This document shows positions 50,504 through 58,900 of a stretch of DNA of 64,000 bases, one piece after another (positions within the stretch are counted from its first letter, which is position 1; every line of letters starts with the position of its first letter). The position numbers and the translations under genes are program-made. This DNA comes from Pampus argenteus (lineage: Eukaryota > Chordata > Actinopteri > Scombriformes > Stromateidae): NCBI GenBank assembly GCA_036937835.1, contig CM072877.1, positions 16,360,001 through 16,424,000 of the forward strand, given 5' to 3'. The notes under the pieces are model-generated. The model was not told the origin of the DNA. It saw only the letters and a list, made by a program, of their open reading frames with translations, and searched no databases.

Positions 50504-52088
50504 GCATTGGACCACACTGACAAACAGAAGCCAATAATACATCTTATCTTGCAGTTCAAATGCACGGTGGCAAACCAATTACTTAAAAAAAAAAAAGAAG
50601 AGACAGGCGTGTATAAAAAGACATTTGTGATCATCATAAAGAACGAGTTAAACTATGAAAGTAGTGCATATTCAACCACATGCTAAAGTAACTCCAGTTT
50701 CTTTTTTATATGTTCTATATTGGTGCGCACACAAACAAACAAAACGTGCCTCAAGACACGTAGTTGTGCATTTCTTTCATTAAAAACCTGTGTTGAATAT
50801 CTTTCCCATCCCATCACTTCTGTGCTCAGCGTTTTGTTCAGTAGTGTCTCATATATTTTTAAAACGGGTTACATAAAAACGACTATTTTTTTCTTCTTCT
50901 GTGGTTTGACATTTTTCCACATGAAACAGCGTGTTAGGGCAGGACGTGTAGTTGGACGAGAACTTGATCTGAGAGTTTTAAAGAAGGCGGGACAAAGACT
51001 GCAAAAGCTCTATTGTTGCCTTCACATCGTTTCAGCTTAAATATAGACGTATTTAGAGCTAGTCATTTGTTGGTTCACATATTTCATTATGTAGCAGTGG
51101 GAAAAAAAGTTGCATCTACATGACTGCATCTCATCTTCCAGTTATTTATTGATTAGCTGATGTTTTCTCCTCTGCATGCAGACACACTGCGACAGACGCG
51201 AGTCTTTTCTGTATCACAGCAGCACAAAGTCGAGGTTTAGAAAGCACAAGATTACATTCATATTAAATATCAATCAAATCTTGTATGTTGAATATAAGAT
51301 GTAAACGGCATGAACATGTGCTTGTTGTCCTGCTGGAGAGCCATGAAAGGATGAAAGACATAAAAACACGACTATTACTGAGGTGGTTTTTAAAACGTCA
51401 AGGAATAGCTCTGAATGTTAGCCCCTGAACTTTATGACAAAATGCTATTAATAAATCAAAAGAATTGAATAATAGCCCCTTAATGGGTTCCTGCCTAATG
51501 ATCCTAAAGGATCATCATTTATATTTTACTGCACAGTAAATGTGTTTTCAATGATTTCCAATGCCTGTAAATTCACACTTTAAGAGCAAAAATCTTTAAA
51601 ACTGAAATAGAAGATATGTGCTGATGTCTTTGGAGGACATGTTTTCAGTTTTGCTTTGAGCTTCATGAATCCAAAAATGTTTGCGTGTTTTAATGTTATT
51701 TTAAACACATATTGTCTCATTCAGATTGAATGAGAAGGAACATTGGAGAGGAAGTAGGTCAGAAAGCCTACACTCTGCCCACAAAGCACCAGGCTCAGTC
51801 ACTTCTGGAATAAAACACTGTGTGTTTCTGTATGCAATGGTGTCATATACTGTTTGGGTATAATTAAAAAAAAAAAAAAGATTCATAACCACTTATGAAC
51901 TCATTTACACCCATGCAGATAAGAGCCCACGCCTTGACAACAATGTTGTTTGCAAGCAATGTCGACTTCTCTATTCCTGATTTAGACTGGAATCGGAAAC
52001 TGGCAGCAACTGTGAGACATCCCCTTTATTGTATGCCAGCTCCCTCACCCAGCCATGCCACCCTGGGGTCTGACACACACACATACTA

Positions 52089-52119
<31 letters not shown>

Positions 52120-52862
52120 ACATAAAACCCCTTTTTTTCTGGGTCTCCACATGTTTCCCCTCAGCTGTTGAGATCATTGACAGGTATTTCTTTCCTTCAT
52201 TCTTAGTATTGGCCACTACTGTATCTCAAACGTATACAAGTGCATCAGATAACCATGTAAACACTACTAATCTTATAATACAACGAGACATCTCAGCAAG
52301 TTGAAATATGACTGCAAAACAAAAACTGAAAGAAAACATCATAGGACACTTTTTCGGCAGTGGTTCTCAGTCGTGCGTGTTGTTGGCTATGTCATCTCAT
52401 CAGTGTCACGCTTACTCCCATAAAGCACCAGGTGCATGTAATTAACACAATTAAGAACACAAGTGCAGCATTCTGGGTGCATCCAGGACCACTGAGTAAC
52501 AATGTTTGTCCCAGACACAAAAAGGGATTCTTCAGTTCAGAGTTTTAAGCAGGATGCATGAAGGATTGATGAAGAGACACAGTAGGATAATACGTGTAAT
52601 TAATGAACACAGCTGCATCCTCAGATTTGCTGCAGTTTTAAACGACTGAGATGCAGAGATTGCAGGGTGCAAAGTGGATTTTGAAAAGTATTTATCTCAA
52701 AGCATCGGTAGCATCCCTGTAGCACTGCATCTGCACCACCATTCACCAGTCCATCTGTTTGAAACACATTACTCAGGCACAAACACACACACACCCATAC
52801 AAACTGTTACTCTTACCGCCTGCTGGGCCTAAATGCACAGATTTATTAGGTCGACTGCACCA

Positions 52863-52913
<51 letters not shown>

Positions 52914-55900
52914 AAACAAGGTATTACTGCACTCGGCACTGTGTAATTACACAATGATGGACTCAACTACCTTAATTATGGAGCCCCTATATGCTACTGG
53001 TTCCTTTCACACTGCTTAACAGGGGAAGTGCGAGCTCACTGTAAACATTAATAAATCCAACAGTGTTAACTCTGTAAATGTGGGTCAACAAACAGGCTCG
53101 GCTATCATGGTGAAGCGAGGTAGGCAGGTCGGACTTTAGTACGTCGAGATTACAGCCCCACTGTGTAGGCGCATCTTCACCCGATGGCTTCTGTCTGCCG
53201 AGGTGACGAGGCCCTACAGAGCAGCCCGTGATGGAAGGCCGTGGCCCTACAGAGCAGCCCGTGATGGAAGGCCGTGGCCCTACAGAGCAGCCCGTGATGG
53301 AAGGCCGTGGCTCTACAGAGCAGCCCGTGATGGAAGGCCGTGGCCCTACAGAGCAGCCCGTGATGGAAGGCCGTGGCCCTACAGAGCAGCCTCCTCGGGC
53401 TGGATCCACCCAACATCTCAGCGGAGCAAATGAGCACCTTCCATAAAGCCACACGACACAAAAAGCACAGCGAGGAATGTCCCCTGCATTTCATTCTGCC
53501 AGCGAGCTTATTTTACATTAAAGCTCCAAAACCAGCAACAGCTCGCAACAGCCGTTTTAGACAAAGAAGTACACAACACCCCCCCCCCCACCACCACCAC
53601 CACCACACCCCCCCCCACACACACACACACACACACACGCACAAAAAAACAACAAAAAACTGTTGAATAAATGCATAGTGTGCAGATGATAAAATTAAAG
53701 AGATTTAAAGCAAAGCATTTCAATTATATTTCTGTGTCTTGTTTATGCAGTTTTAATGTAAAAAATAAAGAACATAAAACAGCTGTATCATTATAAATGC
53801 CCTCCTGTGCTCGGACATTGTTTAGTCTATACCAATTAAAACCAGCAACAGTGATATTACAGTCCAGCATGCTCGCACCAGGTGGAGGTGCTGTGTGGTG
53901 TGTGTGTGTGTGTGTATATATTATATATTTGTCTTTACCTGTGTCCTCATCTAGGTCCCCCTGTAGAGAGGAATCTGTGTCCTCAGAGGAGGCCTGGCTC
54001 CTCCAGCTTATGTTGCCCATCCAAACAGGCCGGTGATGGCACTAATACTTTCTGTATACTGGTTGCTTTTTGGTCAGACTGGCATTTTTCACAGCTATCA
54101 CTCAATATCACTCCTGAGAGTTAGTCACAAACACAACTCATGATCAGTCCCGCTTTACTCAGCCACGTTACACAACACTTCAGAGGAAAGGTCCACGAAT
54201 AGCACTCGGAGAGGGCAAGAGGAATTTAAACGTTTCCCCTGCCGAGTGGATTTTTTATTTTTTTTTTTTAATTAAATAATTCTTCTTGTAAATAAAACTA
54301 GCAACACATCGTGAAGCCGAGTGAAGCCGTTTTTAAGCTGTCATCGTCTAACCCACAGTTATCTGGAGTCGGGATGCACTGAACAGTTGCAGGGAACTGA
54401 GGCCACCTGCTCTACGGCATGCGGGCCAACACACGGCAGTGAAATCAGGTGAAGCATCATCTGAAGTGACAAACACGAAACGCGACGTGTAAACGGAAGT
54501 CATACTGAATCACATCCGAGGTCTCCAAAAGTCATTTTATCTGCCATCTTTAGCTTCTCGGACGAAGGACGTGGGAAATAGTCATGTTACAAAAGTCCTA
54601 ATTGGCATCAGAGACATATATCCTCCCGTCGCTCATCGACAGCCTCGATCCAGCCGTTCCCCAACATGCGATCCATCCATTTCTCTCCATGATTCTTTCT
54701 CTCTGCAGAGATTTCATTCCCATCAATGCTCTACCTTTCTCCACCCTCTTTCTTTCTTTCCTTAAGCTCCGTTCCCTCCCTCTTGTTGCTCTCCCATACA
54801 CACACAAAAAACACTAATTACAACAGAGCTAAACCTATATGGGAAAAGCAAGCCTCTCATACTGTGGGAGAGGGAGGGTGAAATGCTTGCCGCCATCAAA
54901 CCTCAAAATTGCAGCATGTCAAACCAAGACCCATAGCTTCCCCTGTGCAACAGTGGGATCACTCATCGGCAATGTGCACAAGCCTAATCGTCCGGGGAAC
55001 CCTTTTATAATCACGACTACTTAAGCTCTTACTCAGTTTTACTCAAGAGTTTTGGTGACTAAGGCATGCGGGGCTCGCAGTAACCACTCAGCAAACACAA
55101 GGCCGTCAAAATGACTTACACTTCAGTGTTAACTCCGGGAATGCTTGAGAGTAAACTCTTTGCATGGCGGCTAAACCAGGACAAACACACAGATACACTC
55201 TCACACACTATGTAGGGGGGGGGGGGGGGGGGGCAGGGAAGCTAAAATAAGGAACTGATGAATCACTGCAAATAGCTACTACCATTGACTATCCAGTAAG
55301 AGACAAGCATGCAGGCTAATTATAAAACACTGTGCAACTCAACTAACTTTGTCACCAACACTGACGTGCCAAAACCGTTGTGTCACAATCCAAGTTTCTG
55401 TATGGAAAATTAGGACAAGTAAAGTTGCGCAACTGCAAATATCAAACTCATATAATATATTAATTATAATTAATTCAGTACATTTTTTCAACACGGCATG
55501 GAAACAGCCAGCAGACATGTCAACGCATATTTTCATAGTCTTTGAAACACACACAGTGAAGCATGTGAGCTCCATTTAAATGCATTAAATGAGCACTTGC
55601 ACAACACCACTGAGTATAGTCTGAGCATAGGTGACGACCCGGTGAGAAACCCACAGTTAAATTAAGTCTCAGTCTATGTCAAACTCTCTCAGAAACGATA
55701 ACTAGGAATACTTTCACTTCACATACAACAGAGGCAAATCCAAACTATTTTATATTACTCATCAGTAGCTGAACCACGGGTAGGTGTTATGTCTCTACTA
55801 CGTGACTTATAAACCTCCCACAAGTGTCACACGTTATGTTTTTAGACTCAGCAGATTCACAATTATCACCCTCAGAGTTAATGAGAGTTAACGCATCTAG

Positions 55901-58616
55901 TCGGTGGTCGATCTACATCCACATGCTAACGGATGTGAGGTCAGTCTAGTTATTTAGAAGAAGAAGAAGAAGATATGTGTGCAGCGTAGAGAGCGGAGGA
56001 CAGGTTCAATTAATGTGTTAATAAATGTTGCCTCAGTTATTCATCCGTCATTATTTATGACATTTATTATTGATGTTTAATTGCATGACTTCATCACCTT
56101 ATCTAAATGAGTGACAAGATTGTTCACTGGTTTATAAAATAAATAAATAGTTTTTTTTTGACCAAGGTGAGTATGTGTGAGTGTTTAAAACCTCCTCAGC
56201 TTCTAGTACATACTGTATATCCTTTTCATTTTACAGCCCAATTATCTTAACAGCTCCCCATCCTGAGTCAATTTAAACAAGCCACACACAGTATAATAAG
56301 TGTGACGTAACAAATAAAAAAAACACACCAAATTCCTCTTTTTTTTTTTCCACTGAGTGAAGCAGTGAGATGTGAGTGGAGGTTTTTTTTTTTGACAGCT
56401 TTTTGGACAACATCAGCACAGACACCAAAATCTGTTTATGGATTACAGTTCAGGCTGCCTGAGTGATGAAGTCATGTGGGTGTGCAAACACAGAACGGGG
56501 TTCAGTGTTGAAACGGACACGGGAACATGACATTCAATCTAAACTCCACAATACTCTAAACAGGTAACACTGTGGCTGTGTTTACCCCCCACATCGGAGA
56601 GGACAAGCCAGGGACAGCAGGACACGGTATCCATGGTGATGATGGAGTATGCTGATGGAGACAGTTGGCTATAAGTCTCCTGCTGTCCATGTGCGCATTG
56701 ATAGGCCTACTTGGTGTGTGTGCTATGGTAACCATTTGCATGGTACATCTCGCCAGCATCATATTACTATTTAAACCTTTACTCGTGCTTATATGAAAAG
56801 CTTGTTATAATCTACTATTGTTATTAAATGATAATAGTAGATTGTTTTTATCAAACTGGGTAAAATTTGAACCCAGTGTATTTTTAGTGGCTATGTGTAG
56901 GTCTCCCAACTTAGAGGCATGAACCTTTTCACTTTTCCCCCCACGTTTTAATTTACTCCTCGAGGCATCAGTGAATTAATCTCCTTCTGTCTCCTCTCCG
57001 TAGTACGCCACACAACATATTTCTTTTAACACAATCTATTTCCACATTATCTCTCTCTGTCTCTCTCTGTCTCTCTCCCTCCCTGAGGAAAAGTCTGAAC
57101 AGGCTGACACTGAAAAAGTGTCTGCAGCAGTGTTACCATGAGTCCACAGCATTGCCCCCTGCTTTCCATTTCACTGGCATCAGGCATAGTGTGTACCCTC
57201 TGGGGACATATTTGGGATCGATGGGTACATGGAGAGGAGAACAGAGACAACAAGTGACCCAGTAAACACAACTAGGATGGCTGGGGAGAAGTGATGGAGT
57301 AAAGGACTTTTATACTGATATACAAAAATATATATAAATAAATAAATAAAACACAGTCTTGAGTTTTCATTTAGCCGTGACCATATGTAGTCATCTGTCT
57401 GCAAGACACGAAGGGAATCGGAAACTTTTACGCCTGTGAAGAATGACTGAGCTGGTGGTGGATGACACTCCCTCCCTCTCCGCCTGTTACTGGGAGCTGG
57501 TGTGTGTGTGTGTGTGTGTGTCCATTTACTGCAGGCATCACCGATCAGCACTGTGTGTGTGTGTCTGTGTGTGTAGCAAAGCAGGGAGACAGCTGCTGGA
57601 GTGGGATGCAAGTGAAGCAGGCGGGTATAAAGTTTCCTACAGAAAGCACACAGAGACCACCATGTCCCCCTCCCGTACTCTGCTGTGCTCTCCGCAGTGC
57701 TTTTACTTTGTCTTCTTGTCTTTAAAAAAAAAATAAAAATAAACATCCCAATCAGATACATATAAAAAAGGGTCAAATCAACCCAAAGTGTGCCACGTGC
57801 ACAATGGTGAAAATCAACACAACACACACACACACGCGAGTCTTGGGCGTAAACGCGTTACAACTCAAACGCTGGTTAGCGGCGCAGCTAGTGAAAAGCT
57901 AACCGTTAGCTGTCGCAAGCTACCATCACAAAACCGTACGGCCGGTTACGGCCAACTATGAAGCAGGAAGGTAACTTCAACCACCATATGCTTCTTTATT
58001 TACGTGTCTTACAATGTTTCTCCACATATTTAGTCATTATTGTTTAATTTAATTTATTTTTTTTTTGAATGCTGGCCATCATTTCAAACAATCAAATCAC
58101 GGTATATTTACAATCATTGAACTGAATGGTGAAAAGCCGGTGAAGAACCATTTATCCATATAAATAAAAACATGATAGCAATATTAAATGGTGTTTTCTA
58201 GGCTAGCTAGCTCCACGACATATAGGTTATATGGCTACATTATTGGGGTAGTAACCTACGTTAATGGTTAGTCAGCTCACTGGTTACCTTTTAGTCAGCA
58301 TGAGGTTAAAACAACAACAAAAAAACCCATTTGCTCCAGCGAGTAACACTAGCTAATACTAGCTAGCTGTTACAGTGACGCTTTTATTTCAAGTGCCAAG
58401 AAAAGAACAATCCATAAGGCCCAATTAAACCACCATATACACTGAATATAATCGCCCACCACCACTGTGTTTAGCATATTTATCGGTGCCTGGATCCCAC
58501 ATTTAATCCACCGGAGCCCCGTGTGAGGAATACCGTTATACAGTATCCCAAGGTGGAGCTGTGTGCTTGAGTCTAGCCGGGGACTTACCTTGCTTGCTCT
58601 CTATTTTTCCCGACAT
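22784..58616 (-). CDS. rapgef1: Rap guanine nucleotide exchange factor 1 (C3G)
   Basis: Coding exons 5'->3': 58616-58589, 39646-39501, 39072-38894, 37190-37034, 36951-36863, 36786-36628, 35099-34985, 34848-34662, 34530-34006, 33382-33180, 30967-30866, 29038-28892, 28458-28366, 27390-27305, 27163-27058, 26266-26191, 25858-25774, 25248-25156, 24843-24658, 24296-24212, 24108-24014, 23913-23835, 23742-23641, 23497-23400, 23302-23174, 22934-22784. Every junction keeps phase; total 1166 residues, or 1052 without the three optional exons (human canonical about 1077). C3G activates Rap1 (and R-Ras) at adhesion sites after Crk recruitment. Visible: the start MSGKIESKQ; Crk-SH3 ligands PPPALPPKKR, PPALPQKKRR, PPPLPEKKSR and PPALPPKQRQ (about 255-595); a YERYPSQYDNLS tyrosine segment; the REM domain (about 785-915); and the CDC25 catalytic domain (about 935-1160) with HEIADQLTLLD, FNNMSYWVRS and NFNSYLAILSALDSAPIRRL. 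It ends RRKTDREEKT. The a/b paralogue is not resolved. Confidence 0.97.
23303..23399 (-). other. Short introns of the rapgef1 catalytic block
   Basis: The CDC25-domain exons between 22784 and 24300 are separated by short GT-AG introns (97 bp here, others about 100-240 bp). The single-residue splits were each checked by phase. Nothing else is seen in them. Confidence 0.7.
25249..25773 (-). other. rapgef1: AT-AC (U12-type) intron of rapgef1
   Basis: Between exon 17 (ends CACTACAG) and exon 18 (starts ATATACCCGG) no GT-AG pair keeps the conserved protein. The intron begins ATATCCTTTT, the exact U12-type donor consensus, and ends AAGCAC. TCCTTGAC at 25266-25259 matches the U12 branch-point consensus TCCTTRAY, with the branch A 11 nt from the 3' end. 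Joining here gives KLHYR-YTRFCHSPDTFKKR, which matches the vertebrate C3G REM domain. Length is 525 bp. Confidence 0.92.
26285..26311. repeat. (AAAT)n microsatellite
   Basis: Tetranucleotide repeat about 20 bp upstream (in transcript sense) of the rapgef1 exon 26266-26191. On the sense strand it is TTTA-rich and forms part of the acceptor's pyrimidine-rich neighbourhood. Confidence 0.9.
26766..26826. repeat. (GGA)n microsatellite, about 20 units
   Basis: About 60 bp of uninterrupted GGA in a rapgef1 intron; on the gene's sense strand it is (TCC)n. Poly-Glu and poly-Arg frames over it are artefacts. Confidence 0.97.
27461..27514. ncRNA. Perfect 20-bp stem / 14-nt loop hairpin in a rapgef1 intron
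   Basis: Arms 27461-27480 (catgcagtgacagagggctg) and 27495-27514 are exact reverse complements with loop atctcatcaatagc. The size and loop resemble a very short pre-miRNA or shRNA-like stem, but perfect pairing over the whole arm is unusual for a miRNA and the stem is short. It could also be a recent inverted duplication. No known miRNA is recognised. Confidence 0.35.
28366..28458 (-). CDS. rapgef1: Optional rapgef1 exon, 31 codons
   Basis: Phase 0 at both ends; acceptor cccgtag, donor AGA|GTAAGT. It encodes SESANDEGGEGEYVNLYSSS and continues to LPLSLR. The EGEYVNLYSS motif (YVNL) is an acidic tyrosine site of the kind bound by SH2 domains, giving a plausible regulated function if phosphorylated. 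Confidence 0.8.
28892..29038 (-). CDS. rapgef1: Optional rapgef1 exon, 49 codons
   Basis: Phase 0 at both ends; acceptor atcacag, donor GCG|GTGAGC. It encodes SMDQVALTNATILDGSGGGL followed by a Ser/Leu-rich stretch ending LHTSA. Reading-frame openness over 147 nt and correct splice sites support a cassette exon. Confidence 0.78.
29254..29294. repeat. (CA)n microsatellite
   Basis: About 20 units in a rapgef1 intron; a (GT)n tract follows at 29453-29485 and another at 29911-29936. Confidence 0.95.
30866..30967 (-). CDS. rapgef1: Optional rapgef1 exon, 34 codons
   Basis: Phase 0 at both ends, flanked by cctccag and GTGAGT. It encodes PSVAAMEEAGSGLGLSMSVS and continues to TTPT. It is absent from the canonical human 1077-residue protein but fits the region between the last Crk site and the REM domain where isoforms differ. 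Confidence 0.8.
30968..33179 (-). other. rapgef1 intron between the last Crk-site exon and the optional exons
   Basis: 2.2 kb without a recognised exon. The part next to the acceptor (30970-31140) is purine-rich on the plus strand. Short ORFs in it resemble nothing known. Confidence 0.6.
35678..35728 (-). CDS. rapgef1: Candidate 51-nt rapgef1 micro-exon
   Basis: Acceptor gggcacag and donor GAGAA|GTATGT bound 51 nt with phase 2 at both ends, so it can be inserted between exons 36786-36628 and 35099-34985 without a frameshift. It would add 17 residues (AQLSADAGQRRPSQKE and a changed junction codon) just before the first Crk-binding PPPALPPKK site. Not counted in the 1166-residue model. Confidence 0.5.
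37191..38893 (-). other. rapgef1 intron 3
   Basis: 1.7 kb with no exon or clear repeat seen. Confidence 0.65.
39466..39500. repeat. Two short (CA)n tracts abutting the rapgef1 exon 2 donor
   Basis: The tract 39490-39500 directly touches the exon end at 39501, so the splice donor reads AAG|GTGTGTGTGTG. A second tract lies at 39465-39478. Confidence 0.9.
44080..44205. repeat. Common fish dispersed repeat fragment
   Basis: 'gctagtggctctgtg', 'caaatataatgtttaccact' and 'tgttagcatgctaattt' are recognisable blocks of a repeat seen throughout teleost introns. Family name not assigned. Confidence 0.55.
44410..44485. repeat. hAT-like transposon fragment
   Basis: 'gcgggccgcagta', 'gccggtccgcggtgataaa' and 'aaggttggggaccattgctc' resemble a decayed hAT-type end. 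Low-confidence classification. Confidence 0.4.
50457..50502. repeat. (CA)n microsatellite
   Basis: About 22 uninterrupted units in rapgef1 intron 1. Confidence 0.97.
52865..52908. repeat. (GT)n microsatellite
   Basis: About 22 uninterrupted units in rapgef1 intron 1. Confidence 0.97.
53211..53391. repeat. 33-bp minisatellite, 5 full copies plus a 16-bp partial
   Basis: Units start at 53211, 53244, 53277, 53310 and 53343, with a partial unit from 53376. They begin gccctacagagcagcccgtg and are identical except for one C-to-T in the fourth. GC-rich, unlike its AT-rich surroundings. Because 33 is divisible by three, several frames on both strands stay open, producing artefactual repeat proteins. 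Confidence 0.96.
53579..53640. repeat. C-rich low-complexity tract
   Basis: C-runs, (CCA)n, C-runs and (CA)n in succession. The rapgef1 sense strand is therefore G-rich, with runs long enough for G-quadruplex formation. Confidence 0.85.
53939..54020 (-). CDS. rapgef1: Candidate alternative first coding exon of rapgef1
   Basis: An ATG at 54020 opens MGNISWRSQASSEDTDSS followed by LQGDLDEDT and ends GACACAG|GTAAAG in phase 1. That is exactly the phase needed to join the common second exon (…|AC TCG CAA = DSQRSH). The N-terminus would differ from MSGKIESKQ and be acidic. MGN starts can be N-myristoylated, and a known human C3G isoform also begins MGN, though with a different following sequence. 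No promoter was identified, and an internal-exon reading is possible. Confidence 0.5.
55215..55233. repeat. Poly-G run of 19
   Basis: Uninterrupted G homopolymer in rapgef1 intron 1. Homopolymer lengths of this size are also error-prone in sequencing. Confidence 0.85.
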
Positions 58617-58900
58617 TTTCGTACCCAACAGCAGCAGCTGTGATCCCACTCGCAGTTCAACAAAACGTAAGCTACAGACGAGCCTGATCCCCGATTATTC
58701 CCTCATTTTCGATACACTGTTGTGTCCATGAGACGGTTCCTCCTGGGTGTGTGTGTGTATGGTATATTTACTGGTCGCACACATTTGTGCGGTCAAAAAA
58801 CTGTCTCAGTCCGTCTCTGAGTGATTTTCAGGGGATACAAACACACACATAGTACACACCACACACACACGTTAATGTTGAACCTTGGGAGAACCCTCAT
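58617..58900 (-). promoter_or_regulatory. rapgef1 5' UTR and promoter region
   Basis: The stretch upstream of the MSGKIESKQ start is less AT-rich than the intron, holds several CpGs and a short CA/GT repeat, and has no TATA box placed sensibly. The transcription start was not located. Confidence 0.5.

Larger units (their letters stand above)
39647..58588 (-). other. rapgef1 intron 1, 18.9 kb
   Basis: The long first intron is typical of this gene. Contents noted: (TC)n at 40510-40531; a GC-richer unexplained block near 41380-41870; a fish repeat at 44080-44205; a hAT-like fragment near 44410-44485; (CT)n at 48171-48192; (GAT)n at 49397-49421; a long (CA)n at 50457-50502; (GT)n at 52865-52908; the 33-bp minisatellite at 53211-53391; a C-rich tract at 53579-53640; the candidate alternative first exon at 53939-54020; and a G19 run at 55215-55233. 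No other coding exon was recognised. Confidence 0.7.

Noticed and set aside
53211..53391. CRISPR-like regular repeats
   Set aside because: The units are directly adjacent with no unique spacers, and the DNA is a vertebrate intron. It is a minisatellite.
52987..53494. Repeat proteins (GPRPSITGCSV-like and others) on both strands
   Set aside because: They arise because a 33-bp minisatellite keeps frames open. No splice sites or conserved flanks.
57180..57833. 217-codon open frame on the minus strand
   Set aside because: It runs over (CA)n/(GT)n repeats just upstream in rapgef1 intron 1, has no recognisable domain, and lacks fitting splice sites. Chance ORF.
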